DNA from: Nageia nagi
Lineage: Eukaryota; Pinophyta
Reading direction: 5' to 3'
Length of the DNA: 64,000 nt
Assembly (NCBI GenBank): GCA_050084985.1
Contig: JBITNC010000001.1
Span: 196,788,001 to 196,852,000, forward strand
The notes beneath the pieces are model-generated. The model searched no databases. It was not told the DNA's origin and worked only from the letters and a program-made list of their open reading frames with translations. This document shows, piece after piece, positions 42,901-54,299 of this stretch. Numbering within the stretch: position 1 is the stretch's first letter; each line of letters starts with the position of its first letter. Both the position numbers and the translations under genes were made by a program.

Positions 42901-42960
42901 GAAAGCATGACCAATTCCCCCATTTGAAAAGGACTTTATACCTCCAAGATTCTTGTTGAA

Positions 42961-44030
42961 ACACCTACTTAATGCTTTGACATTATAGGTATGCTTTCCG
43001 AGCAAAATCTCATGCTTATGCAAGTGTTTCTAAGTAAAGGGATAGATAAAAGAAAGTGTGGTATCCCTCTTTGGAATCAACCTCAATGGAAAATTAATAG
43101 AAGGAGATGTAGCAGTTTGTTAACCAATGTTTTTTATTTTATGTATAGAGTTTATTTATAATATTTGTGTGTGGACTTAATGATTTTATTTGGGTATGAA
43201 AACATAAAGATAATATAGTAAAAGGTGAAGGAAAACACCTTAGAGAAGGAATGAATACTTGGTTGGGTATGAGTTTGAGGTTCACTAATGGGAAAGTGTC
43301 TAAGAGTTGATCTCTTTCTAATCGGTTAAGGACTTTTCATCCAATTCTTCCAACATTGCAAGCAAACAACTTCAATGTTCGAATTGCTTTAAAGATGAGC
43401 AAGGAGAAATGCCAAATGGATGGAGATGGAAATTTTCAAAGTGGAAGGATCATGGTTTTGGATGAAGGACCTAAAAAGATGTCATGAATGTAGAAATTGA
43501 CACAGAATACCCAATCAACTTATATGTTAAGGATCAAGCAACAAGCATAGGTTAGCTTCAAACACTTTGTTAAGTAATCCAAAGATAACTTCCTTAAAAC
43601 TCAAAAGTTTTCAAAGGAATAAAACAAAAGTGCACAAACAAACTATGAATGTCCTCAAGATTAATCCATAACATCAATATAAAAAATATGAAACTCAAGT
43701 CTTTGCATAATGACTTTGTATTAATTATTGAAAAAGGAGGTGCAAAGATTTACAATATGCTCTCACTTCTCACAAAAGTTCTCTTCAAGAATGAAGTGTT
43801 TGCTTCATGAATGAAGTCCTTACAAAAATGAGACCCATGTCTCATACTTATAGACTTTTAGAAATCCGAAAAGTGAGTTTCAAAACCCTAATCTCTAATT
43901 GCAAAATTAAAAGCTATTTACAAGCTAATTGAAAATGCTAATTGAGATTGCAATTGGACTTAGTGGAAATCCACTAAGTTAGCCAAAATTTTCTTACATA
44001 TCAAAATTTGCTAAAATAGACCTCTTTCTA
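42961..44030. other. Unassigned; perfect hairpin at 43959-43980
   Basis: No gene is recognised. ACTTAGTGGA-AA-TCCACTAAGT forms a perfect hairpin at 43959-43980. Its arm also occurs as CTTAGTGGATTTC inside element A's LTRs (about 28420 and 41120), which suggests related LTR sequence here. Confidence 0.4.
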
Positions 44031-47000
44031 TTATGGTGATGGTGGGAAGATGGCTTGTATATTCATCACCATTTTAGCTTCAAAATCATCTCCCATGAAT
44101 GCTTCTATGTTTTGGATCACTCGGTGCATATTCTGGAGGATTCCTTCATTTGGTAGTATGTACTCTAGGATGGTCTTATTGGTTTTGACCAATTCCTTGC
44201 ACCATGTGGCAATTCTAACTCCTCCATTCATATGTTTTCCCATATTCAAGCTATGTGGATCCTTTTTACAACTATTCTTCAATGGTGGCATGGATTGCTA
44301 TCATCACCATCATATACTCTTTGATGTCATCATTTTTCTCAAACAAAGGTACCTAGAATCCGTATTCCCTTGCTTACTCATTGATAATAGCCTTAAGTTG
44401 ATTCCTTATGTATGTGAAGTTGACATATTTGACTTTAACATAAAATAAATAGTCATACAACTGGAACCAATCATGATAGAAATTTAGCATGATCAAATGA
44501 TGGGATGCCCTTCTCTATAGGTTGAACATTATTATGTATCCCTTCTTCTATCTGATGATTAACTGGTATAATTCCTCTATTTGAGAATGTGAATGCTCCT
44601 TAATATGAAAATTTGTAATGTTTGAGTGGAGTGCTTTGATAGCATCAATAAGATTCTTGGTCCATTCTTGTTTGATGGTGATGATTCCAGTATTCAAGTC
44701 AACCTGCTTTTTGGTATCTTCAACAATCAAATTAGCATCCTTGACTTTTGTAACAATCATTTCCTAACTAGCCACTATTTTTTTTAGTTCTTGGATCTCT
44801 AATTTTAACAATGTACTAGATTCTATCAATGCCCATGCATTTGTGATGATGTTGTGCTCCATTCCCAATGGGCCAACAATATTTGCAAGGGCTTCTTTTA
44901 TCTTAACTATGGGGTAAAAATTTTCAATACCAATCTTATTCTTCCTTGAGTAGAGCTTGTCCTTGTAGGTGACTTTACCTACAATGGTGGTGAGAGTCAA
45001 TCTACTAAAGTTCCTCATTTTCATCTTTGAAATCTTTTCCTTCATAAGGATGATTTGAACTCAAGTTTGTCATCATTGTAGCCATGTCAAAGCATGGTTC
45101 CAAAGGTGAATTTTTGTAGGGAACCATCTCTTTATATTCGATGATTTCAACATCATGCTCTACTTGTCTTCTTTTTTTCTTTGGTCCTCATTTTCTCCAT
45201 CTTCTTCTAGATTTCCATCATATCCCCCTAAAGATGATGTCACTATCCTAGGTCTGGATGTGCCCTTTTGTGTTGATGTCTTGTAGTCCTTTAAGATGGT
45301 GGTGCTTGCAATGCCTATTTCTTAGGAGTGGTCCTTGGGGTGATTGCTCCTATTGCTTGTACAATCATATCAATAACAAGATTATCTTCATCGAGAATCT
45401 CTACCAAGTGATCAATTTTGACTCTATGAAAGGTAATATCTCAGGTTACATCCATGTCCATGTCAATGATTGTATTGAAGTCCATCTCTTCATTGGTATC
45501 TGATAAGCTTATCAATCCATATTTGTCAAATTTAGATGATGGTGTACTGGGGTTTGAATTTAGGTGCATGCCACTTCAATTCAAACCTTACAGGAGATCT
45601 ATCTTTATCTACAAGTGTTTGAATGGTTGAGAGATCAAGCTTGCCCTTGTAATATCCATGATTTCATTCTTTATACTCGTGATAGTTGTTTGAATGGTTT
45701 GTTCGAGGATGGTATTGGTAGTATACTATTTGTACTATCCTTGAGTTAGGGTTACTAATGGTGATATTACAAGGATAACATACCCATGGCTCAAGAGTAT
45801 GTTGACATGTGCATTAGCTTTTAACCTATAATATTCTTTGAATTTCCATTATTTTTGCTCTTTTTTAGCTCTTTATGGATCTATTGAATCTGTAGGGTGT
45901 CTTGAATGTTTTGATACCTCTCTATACTACCAAGGGAATGGTGTAGATATGATGAGCTCCATGTTTTCTAGAAAAATGCATCAATCACTCCATTTGGACA
46001 GCAACTACTTTGATTGGGAATTCATATATTGCCAACTCTTGTTTGATCATGTCAATCTAATGCTAGGTAGTGCACTCATAATTCCCAATGATGATAGGTA
46101 ATTGGTAGGTGGTCAAATCTTTCTTTACCCGTACCTTTTCATGCATGTTAAGCAAGTGTTAGGGGAATTCCATTAGAATGATACAATCACTTGCATAATA
46201 GGGTAGCTTGTGTAGAGCTTCTTTGGAGCCATATATTCTGAGGTATGTTGACTCTATGTCCTTTATAAAGAAGTCAATGTGTCCTTTAATAGTGGTAGCA
46301 ACTTCATGAGATATCCTATGTACATTACTTTTTCCCATGATCTCTTCATAAATCTTGCATTCAAAATTGATAATCATCATCTTCTAGTTTTTGTCATTCC
46401 AATTTTTGTGAGCATAGAACTGTGGGTAATTTTCCCACTCTGGGTGTTTGGGATCATACAAATATTTGGTATTGGTAATAGAGGTTACCCTGTCCCTATT
46501 ATGAAGGAGTAGGTAAACTAGGTAGGATTTCACGTAGAATTTGGCTACTATGAATGTTTTACAATTACTGAGCCAAGGAATCACTAATCACTTTCCTCCA
46601 CCTTATGCCTTTACCACCATTTATCAAATCTATCAACCCAACAAATTTTGGTTGGAATTTGGTATCATATTTCTGTTCGATCACTCTAGAGAGCATTGAT
46701 ATAAGTCTAAAGATTATTGGATAAAATTATCCTCTATTAGGTGATGCCAAGGCTCTCCTTGTGAGATGCTTACCGTCATCAACCAACCAATCATTGATCA
46801 AATTAGATGGAGGTTTCAGACTTTTGTAGAACCTTAGGGAGTCTTGCATGCTATATGATATGCCTCTTCTTTTCCAAGCAAATGCTCTTTTTACTCCTTT
46901 CTTATATAAGTCCATGATCACCTCCTTGTTTCTATCAAGGAGTCTTGACCTTCAAGTTTCACAATGCTTTCCTAGCTTGTAACATAGCTTGGGGAAGGGT

Positions 47001-47294
47001 GAGGCAAATGGCACCATAGAAGTTGCTACTACAAAGGAGATTTTTAATGTATCCTTTACTAGTGTAGCTGAATCCACTATCTGTATTTTTATTAAAGTCT
47101 TTATTGGATATAGGGAGTTACAATCTATGTCCCCAATTTTTCTCAATTGGTCAGTGATCCTTACAGTAGGCATCACAACCTCCCTTGTATGTTCAAGGGT
47201 GATGGGGCTATTCATCTTGAGCCTTCTATGCTACCTATCTTTGATATTCTATGCAACTAATGCCATGTTGTCCCTATTTAGGTGGACAATGTAG
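44031..47294 (-). pseudogene. Long decayed coding region of unknown family
   Basis: Minus-strand frames follow each other over 3.2 kb with short interruptions: 47215-46952, 46921-46727, 46584-46384, 46380-46159, 45045-44764, 44760-44548 and 44291-44031. Together they suggest one former protein of up to about 1000 residues. The upstream part holds charged and aromatic stretches (DPKHPEWENYPQFYAHKNWN). The downstream part (ELKKIVAS, VDLNTGIITIKQEWTKNLID, HSQIEELYQLI) looks like coiled coil. I recognise no nucleic-acid enzyme motif. A lineage-specific transposon protein is likely but unproven. The gap 46158-45046 has no good frame. Confidence 0.45.
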
Positions 47295-48689
47295 AGTTAG
47301 AAGAGTCCTGATAAAATTCTTGGCACTTTCTGGGAAAATAAAGAGATTTTGAAAATTTTGGATATTTGAATTTTACTCTAAGTGTGCCATCATTGAAAGT
47401 GCCAAAATTTGCAAAGTTCAAGGTCTTTAAGTGAGTTTGAGATGAAACAAAGGTAACTAAATTAGGGGAAATTCCTTGGCACAAATTTGGGACTTTTGGA
47501 AGATTTTCAAATTTTGACTTAAAAAGTTGACCTTTTTAAGAAATTTCTCAAAGGGAAAAAGGTGAGTTTTGGAAATTTGCCAAATGGTGCCAAAGTTTTA
47601 ACACCTTAAATTGATGGGGAATTAGTGGGGAAGGTATTTTAAACTTTGAAATGGACAAAAAGGATTTAAAAAACACTTTTTAGAGATTTTTGAAAAATTT
47701 TATAGATTCTTTTGAAAAAATTTCAAGAAATGAGGATTTTGGGCACTTAGATCTTGGATCATATGTTTTTTTTTTTTTTGCAGAAAATAAAAGTTGGTCA
47801 TAAGGATAAAGGGTATCCAAAAAAAATGATCAAACTTGGATTCTAAAAAAAAACAAATTTTCAAGGGTTTGAGGATTTGAAAAATGGGGTTTTGGTTTTA
47901 AAATCTTTAAAAACTTAAAAAATGGAGTTTATGTGGTATGGAGGATGTTTGGATCTTGAAGTTCAATGGTGTTTGGGTGAATCACAATGATGCTACACTA
48001 CTAAATTTTAGTCATTTTACATCATTTAATGCATAAAAAGTGTTCTTTGACATTTTAAGCATTAGGGATTGCAAGTTTGCGTCAAAACTAGATTTTGTTT
48101 GCATGTTGATGTCTTGATTAATTCATTACACTATGCATGTATTGATGCATTTTTCAAGTTATTTTTGACATTTTGATTCATGCATTAGTTGACTTTTTAG
48201 TTGATGTTTAATTAAATCTTGATGTTTTGAATGATGCATTTTCATAATATACATTTTACTGTATGGTCTATCATGCTAATGTTACATAGAATTGATGAAG
48301 AATATCTCATGTCCATCCTATGCTCTCTACTTCCTAGTTTCCATGTTGACCCAAAAAAATAATGATGTCTCAAGTGAAAGGTTAAGCAAAGAACCCTAAC
48401 ATGGTATGCCAATATTAAATTGACCACCACAAGCATGTATATATATTTTCACATTTGAAATGATTACACATGGAATTGATTGAACATCTTAAACATGAAA
48501 ATAAATGTAATATGTGTAATATATTAATGAGTAATTGATTGGAAGTAATCTACAAGTTACAAAATATTCAAAAAAATACTATAATTCAAATTCATATGCA
48601 AGTCAACCTCAAACCACTAAAGATATCAATATATGTAATGTTTAATTACTCAAATGGACATTTAATATTTTAATCACCATTGTTATCAT
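47295..48689. other. A/G-rich and AT-rich sequence without gene
   Basis: Bases 47300-47960 are rich in TTTGAAA/AAATTTT-type strings and include a T-run at about 47767-47781. CACTACTAAATTTTAG at about 47994 resembles a CACTA terminus, but no matching inverted end was found. No coding domain. Confidence 0.35.
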
Positions 48690-49140
48690 TTTCATCAAGA
48701 AGACGTACAACATGTTTCCCTCTTGTATCACAATCAATTACAAATAACATATTTTCATCTAGTACATCTAGACAAAAAATATTTGACCATAATATTGTGG
48801 TAAAACATATCACTATTTTTCTTGAGGTAAATATCATGTAGAGTTGATTACATAATAACCACTAGGTATGTCATGCAATATTGATCTTTTGTTTACAAAT
48901 CCTTCAAACCATTTACATTTGAATACTACACATTTGAATGATCTAAAATTCAATTGTATGATTTCTTAAATTTTCTCAACATATTGTATTTTTCCTTCTA
49001 TCATGTTTGTATCTTTTGTACTTTCATGACTTGCTTGATCAAAATCAACCATAGCTCCACATTCAAAGGTTATTCTATTACTATCTATCTTTTCAATTCT
49101 GAAGTGTTAATCATATGCCCACAATGCATAAAAAGATAAT
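48690..49140 (-). pseudogene. CACTA transposase C-terminal part (DUF4216-like)
   Basis: The minus strand gives FECGAMVDFDQAS, IEGKIQYVEKI, then FRSFKCVVFKCKWFEGF and a downstream YYVINSTRYLPQE. This fits the DUF4216 region (VVLFKC-W-) at the end of plant CACTA transposases. Stops and frame changes are frequent. Confidence 0.6.
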
Positions 49141-49307
49141 GCCTACACACATTTTTATGTAAATTTTATATTGGTGCAAGTATTATCTATATATTAAAAA
49201 TATCTATATTATAAAAAAAATAAAACTTAGGTCCATAAGAATTAATGAATAATTACTTCATAATTACATCCATCATTTATATTTAAAGCATCTTTGTAGG
49301 TTTTTCT

Positions 49308-49783
49308 TGAAGGATTTAGATCTACTCTAATCCTCAAGGTCCAAGACTAGGAAACTCAATCATTCAACATCACACCATTTACAAAGATAACACAAATATA
49401 ATGTGGTTCCTCCCTCCTTGGGAGTACATCCACAACTAGTTCTCAATTCTCAATCTATGCACCTCTTACTACAATTCTCTTTCTCTCCTACACAAACTAG
49501 TAGAGTAATCTTACTCCAAAAACTTAGTTATGTTACAAGAGGAGAGGCCCTCTATTTATAGCATGAGAGCACCTCCCTAACCTCCCTTTAACCTAAGGGT
49601 AAGGTTAGGGTTACAATAAATGTATCACCTAACTTTAACCTACAAACTAACCACATGGTAAGGTCAAAGTCTACATAATAAAGAATTCAATTAATCCCTT
49701 AAGGTATCTACATATCCTTTAAGTGATTAATTGAATTTACAAGTAGTTTAGATATTCACAATATTTCATTACAAATTCTAACA
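49308..49783 (-). repeat. 3' LTR of the minus-strand copia element
   Basis: On the plus strand it runs TGAAGGATTTAG to AATTCTAACA. It is followed on the plus strand by CTCCCCCTTAATGC, the complement of a typical copia polypurine tract. Confidence 0.92.
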
Positions 49784-49797
49784 CTCCCCCTTAATGC

Positions 49798-50495
49798 AAT
49801 ATTGGGATAGAGCGTAGAAGAGAGAAGAGAGAGAGTAAGAGAGAGTTCTCCTCCATAGAGATACAAGTGGAGATGAGAACATTTACATATTTGAGAATCT
49901 TTTTGAGAACTAGTTTGAGACTCACTACATTACCATTTGACAAAAATGGTTTACAATACAATCATTAACCACAATTGGTTTCACTATACATAGTAGTTGA
50001 TCAACTTTAACCTGACATATGAGTCTCCATGAGCTTGCTTACACAAGGTGAGTAACTTGCATTTCTGAAGAAGATCCTGCATGCTACAAGCAACTCATGA
50101 ACAAAATTAGTTAGATGCATCATATATTCAAATAAGAGAATCAAATAATGCCATCTTATAAATAACTGATCAATGATGCACTATAAGTCATCACGAAGAT
50201 GCCAAGCCATCACTCATAGTCACCTGTTGTATATAGACATGTGTTGATTATTAATAGAGCATAAAAATTGTACAACAAGTTTCTCATGCAGAGCAAACTT
50301 ACCACGAAGGTATAAAATGTACAACAAGTTCTTCATGCAGAGCGAACTTACCATGGAGGTATATTAATTTTATGCTCAAAAAATTGTACAAGTTTGTCAC
50401 GTAGAGCAAACTTACCATGGAGGTATATCATAATCAACACAATATAACAACAAAAAAGGCCTCTTAGAGGTGAAGTTGTCATCACTAACAAAAGT
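49798..50495 (-). other. 3' region of copia element with short repeats
   Basis: No coding sequence. A motif with ACTTACCA-G-AGGTATA and GTACAACAAGTT-CTCATGCAGAGC is repeated about three times between 50265 and 50435, forming a short degenerate repeat of about 60-70 bp between the RNase H stop and the LTR. Confidence 0.55.
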
Positions 50496-51600
50496 TCAAA
50501 CTTCACTCCCCCTTGAGGGTAACTTCACCAACCTGAGAGAATCCCTAAGCTTACTGAACTGAGCTTCAGGAAGGGGCTTGGTGAATAAATTAGTGAAGTT
50601 TTTAGTAGATGGACAATACTTCAAGTGTATGATGTCATCTAGAACCTTCTCTCGGATAAAATGGGCTTGGATTTCCACATGTTTGGTTCTTTGATGGAAT
50701 ACAAGATTCTTAGCCAAAGAGATAGCCGATTGATTATCTAAAGAAATAAGAGATGGGCTATTTTGCTTATACCCAATTTCATTCAGAATATGCCTCAGCC
50801 AAATAGCTTCTTGGGTGGTAATAGACATGGCTTGATATTCAGCTTCGATGGTAGAAAGAGTCACAGTAGGTTGCTTCTTGGAAGCCCAAGAGATAGCACC
50901 TGAACCAATGCTAAACACATATGCAGAGGTTGATTTTCTGTCATCTCTATCTCCCCCATAATCAGAATTTGAGAACCCAGAGAGAATAATTGAGGGCACT
51001 TTGGAATACTTAAGAGCAAGATCCTTTTTCCCTGCCACATACCTCAAGATTTGCTTAATAGCATTGAGGTGTTCAACATATGGTTTTTGTATGAATCATG
51101 CCATCAGATTCACTGCAAAGGCAATATTAGGTTGAGAGATAGTTAGATACAAAAGACTACTGATCAATTGCCTATAAGCTGTAGCATCAACCAACTGAAA
51201 ATCTAAGCTCAGGGATACAATGATTCCCAGAGAAATAGGTATTGTAGCATATCTACACTCCTCCATTCCAAACTTTTGCAAGATGTCTGATATATACTTA
51301 GATTGACTAAGATAAGTATAATCTTTGTGTTGGTATACTTGCATCCCAAGATAGTAATGCAATAGACCTAGATCAGTCATTTCAAATGTTGCCTTTAGTT
51401 TGGATATGCACTCTTGGATGATTTCAATATTATTGCCAGTTATGAGAATATCATCCACATAAAGGAGAATTAAGACCATATATTTTCCTTGATTGAGTAC
51501 ATAGAGATCCGAGTCAGAGAAGCACTTGGAAAAACCAATATCTGCAAAGAATCCTAAAATTTTCTTGTACCATGCTCTAGGTGTTTGCTTAAGTCCATGA
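50496..51600 (-). pseudogene. Copia reverse transcriptase C-terminus and RNase H
   Basis: From about 51600 leftward: HGLKQTPRAWYKK, FADIGFSKCFSDSDLY, YVDDILITGNN (the RT catalytic YVDD), LGLLHYYLGMQV, then after a single in-frame TGA near 51096, RNase H with SNSDYGGDRDDRKSTSAYVF, SWASKKQPTVTLSTIEAEY and ISLDNQSAISLAKN. The end is RGSEV at 50496. Apart from that TGA (TGG would fit), the frame 51479-50496 is open. The piece begins abruptly near 51600, where copia sequence gives way to unrelated AT-rich DNA. Confidence 0.93.
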
Positions 51601-52443
51601 CTTAAAAATTAAGTAATAAACATGCATCATGCATTATTTAACTTAAAATTTTAAGTACTAAGCACGTTTTGTTCCTCAAACAAGACTAAGAGGCATGCAT
51701 TACAAATTTAGCATGCAAGATCTAGATAAAGTTTTAAGTAAAAATTATACAAAGTCCCCCCTTTTCACTTAAAGTTTTATCCCTAAAAACTTGTATGCTA
51801 AAATTTATCTTTTAAGTATGCATTTTAAGTAAAAAAAAAATTCCCTTGTTTACTTAAAAAATAGCATAGGTTTCCCTTATAGGAAATATGAAATACTTAA
51901 AAAAGACTTAGGTAAAATCCCTTAAATGGTTAATTAAATAAGGACATAAAAAAAATCAAACCCCCTCCTTAGTTGGTAAAAAAAAATTAAATGCTCAACA
52001 ACTATGTTTGAAAAAATGGAAAGACCACATGAGTAGAAGAAAGGTGAAGGTGGCCATGCGTAGGAGCGTTGAAGCCGAGTGGGTAGTGGCAGGCGGAGGC
52101 AGTAGGGGTGACCAAGTCGATTCAAGTTGCTATCCACTAATAAATCACCCACCCAGATAAAAAAAATCATTATTATAGCATAGTAATCCTCATATAGAGA
52201 GGCAAAGGCATACGGTATCGATCCATCTGATGAGGGGACACAAGAAGGCTTACAGAGTGAGATAGAAGCATAGAAACAACACTGGGCTTTAGTCTATTAT
52301 GGAGATAGTGAGCTGCCTTAACCAGGTTGGGCAACGTGCATAGGGCTCATGACCCTTGTCACCTGCCCATCGACTATAGTTGGGTGGCTCACGTAGAGCT
52401 AGCAACCTCCATCGATGGTGATCGGGCTGACTTATGGCCCTTA
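51601..52443. other. AT-rich filler inside copia element
   Basis: Repeated ACTTAAA and TTTAAGTA strings characterise 51600-51930. ORFs at 51934-52170 (minus) and 52327-52533 (plus) are not recognised. The G+C-richer part from about 52040 may be the continuation of the host-gene insert. Confidence 0.4.
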
Positions 52444-52589
52444 TTAACTATGGTGGGAATTTGTTTGGGACACTGCATAGCCAGACAATGGGCAAATGAG
52501 GAGGGAGACTGCATCACGATGAGGGAAAATTAGGAGGGAGATGATAAGAGTAGCTAGGAGGCTATAAGGCGATGGTGTGGAGGAGGTCA

Positions 52590-52818
52590 CGATGTGGAGG
52601 GAGGTGCGACTATCAAAATCAATAGTATTAACATCGATTCCTACATCGAGAAGAGCGTGTATGCCTAAGACATCACCTTGGTTGGCCATATACAGTAGCT
52701 ACACCATCACATCCATCCCTACCCTAATCTCCTCCACCTCCTCCCTCTCTCTCTCTGTATCCGGTGCCAGGGAAGACTGCCTTCCTAGACTAAATTTTGC
52801 AAATTTCTTTCTCTCCAT
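52590..52818 (-). pseudogene. 5' fragment of integrin-linked-kinase-type ankyrin kinase gene
   Basis: The minus strand from ATG 52818 reads MERKKFAKFSLGRQSSLAPD, an acidic Glu/Arg stretch, a TAG, then in the same frame MANQGDVLGIHALLDVGIDV and NTIDFDSRTSLHI. The SLGRQSSLAPD start followed by an ankyrin repeat of the (L)MANEGDLDGI-ELLD-G-DVN type is typical of plant ILK/Raf-like ankyrin kinases. Homology stops abruptly after about 70 residues, near where a first exon could end, and no kinase domain follows. It lies inside the copia element in the same orientation as its RT. Confidence 0.7.
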
Positions 52819-52829
52819 TCTCTAATCAA

Positions 52830-53682
52830 AATCCAAACCAAGTCAAATGAAAAGGAAGAGAGAGTGCATGTAGATGCAGAGCAATGAAGTTGGCTCACCC
52901 TTTCAATGTATTCATTTTGTTCATATAAAAAGAACCTTTGTAATATACCAATATTTTTATTTTTTGTCAACACAAGATAGTTTAGATATATTGCAATTTA
53001 TATTCTAAACTTTTGTAGTAAATTTTTAAAAAATGTACCCCAAAAGAAAGGTTAGTAAAAAATTGATTTATATTTCTTACTAATTTTTTTATGTATAATT
53101 TGTAATATTACAAAATAACACTACCTTTGTAATATTACATAATTTTTATATAATAACCCCTTAAAATGTAGCAATTTAAAAAATTGCAAGTAATCATAGA
53201 AGGTTAACATAAACTCAAAAAATTGCAATTTTGTTAGCCATATATTTTTTAAAAAAAGGACTAACACATAGCAAGTAATATGTTAGTAGCATATTCTTTG
53301 AAAGAAAAAAAATTCCCTCTTTTTACATATAAAGACCTCTTAATACCAAAAGAATAAAAGGTATGTAAAAGAAAACAATAGCATTATTGCAACTAATCAA
53401 AAAAAATGTTAGTATACAAATTGCAAATTTTGCATAATGTATTATTGCCCAATCACTTAACATAAAAGATTGTTAGTAAAATAAACAAAATGAGCAATAA
53501 TATATTATGTTATTGAGGCAATGTTTTCTAGGAGTTGAACTAACATAATCATAAAAGAATGTTAGTATCAAAATGAAATAATCCATAAGATAACCAAAGG
53601 AGGAGGAAATTTATACCTTCTCTTAGTTTTATCTCACCAATGGGGTGTAAGATGAGGAATGAAGAAGGATCACCAAGATGTA
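52830..53682. other. AT-rich sequence, possibly host 5' flank
   Basis: Very AT-rich, with irregular TTAGTA/TGTTAGTA strings recurring roughly every 60-100 bp. Lying upstream of the kinase fragment, it could be that gene's promoter region carried along, or filler. No gene. Confidence 0.35.
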
Positions 53683-53808
53683 GCTTCCACACCAAGAAGA
53701 AAAGCTTTCACACCAAGAAGAAGAGCTTTCACACCAAGAAGAAGAGCTTTCACACCAATAAGAAGAGCTTCCACACCAAGAAGAAGAGCTTACACACCAA
53801 GCTCTGAT
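53683..53808 (-). repeat. 21-bp tandem repeats beside the copia PBS
   Basis: Units of GCTTTCACACCAAGAAGAAGA type start at 53683, 53704, 53725, 53746, 53767 and 53788, an exact 21-bp period, and run directly into the PBS. The reading frame through them gives a Trp-Cys-Glu-Ser-Ser repeat that is probably not coding. Confidence 0.88.
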
Positions 53809-53812
53809 ACCA
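53801..53812 (-). promoter_or_regulatory. Primer-binding site of the minus-strand copia element
   Basis: The complement reads TGGTATCAGAGC, two bases inside the end of the 5' LTR. Initiator-Met tRNA type. Confidence 0.92.
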
Positions 53813-53814
53813 AT

Positions 53815-54291
53815 TGAAGGATTTAGATCTACTCTAATCCTCAAGGTCCAAGACTAGGAAACTCAATCATTCAACATAACACCATTTACACAAGATAACA
53901 CAAATATAATGTGATTCCTCCCTCCTTGGGATTACATCCAAAACTATTTCTCAATTCTCAATCTATGCACCTCTTACTACAATTCTCTTTCTCTCCTACA
54001 CAAACTAGTAGAGTAATCTTACTCCAAAAACTTAGTTATGTTACAAGAGGAGAAGCCCTCTATTTATAGCATGAGAGCACCTCCTTAACCTCCCTTTAAC
54101 CCAAGGGTAAGGTTAGGGTTACAATAAATGTATCACCTAACTTTAACCTACCAACTAACCACATGGTAAGGTCAAAGTCTACATAATAAAGAATTCAATT
54201 AATCCCTTAAGGTATCTACATATCCTTTAAGTGATTAATTGAATTTACAAGGAGTTTAGATATTCACAATATTTCATTACAAATTCTAACA
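53815..54291 (-). repeat. 5' LTR of the minus-strand copia element
   Basis: 477 bp, pairs with 49308-49783. On the minus strand it starts TGTTAGAATTTG and ends ATCCTTCA. TSD TTTCT follows on the plus strand. Confidence 0.92.
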
Positions 54292-54299
54292 TTTCTTTT

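Larger units (their letters stand above)
26099..42960 (-). mobile_element. Minus-strand chromovirus derivative carrying host-gene fragments
   Basis: Reading right to left: a PLAA-like WD40 gene fragment (about 42900-42450), an unidentified fragment (42400-41797), element A inserted at 41791/28188, a MEB/VIT-like fragment, an S28 peptidase fragment, a chromodomain remnant, a polypurine tract, then an LTR starting at 27050. The order and shared strand fit an LTR element whose gag-pol was largely replaced by host sequence. I did not find its 5' LTR or a PBS, so the right limit is only the last host-like fragment, and the idea that all pieces belong to one element is an inference. Confidence 0.55.
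49308..54291 (-). mobile_element. Ty1/copia element with host-gene insert replacing gag-integrase
   Basis: LTRs at 53815-54291 (5') and 49308-49783 (3'), about 476 bp, TGTTAG...CTTCA on the minus strand, flanked by TSD TTTCT (49303-49307 and 54292-54296). The PBS is the complement of 53801-53812, and the polypurine tract is the complement of 49784-49797. Reading right to left: 21-bp repeats next to the PBS, AT-rich filler, an ILK-type kinase gene fragment, AT-rich filler, then the last part of RT and RNase H. Gag, protease, integrase and the start of RT are missing. The LTRs differ at about ten sites, so it is moderately old. Confidence 0.88.

Noticed and set aside
47994-48010. CACTACTAAATTTTAG as the CACTA transposon terminus
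   Set aside because: No matching inverted end or 3-bp TSD was found on the right side, and the motif is short.
53629-53844. Ser/Cys/Trp-rich 71-codon ORF over the 21-bp repeats
   Set aside because: It is a translation of a tandem repeat next to a PBS, with no start context or homology.
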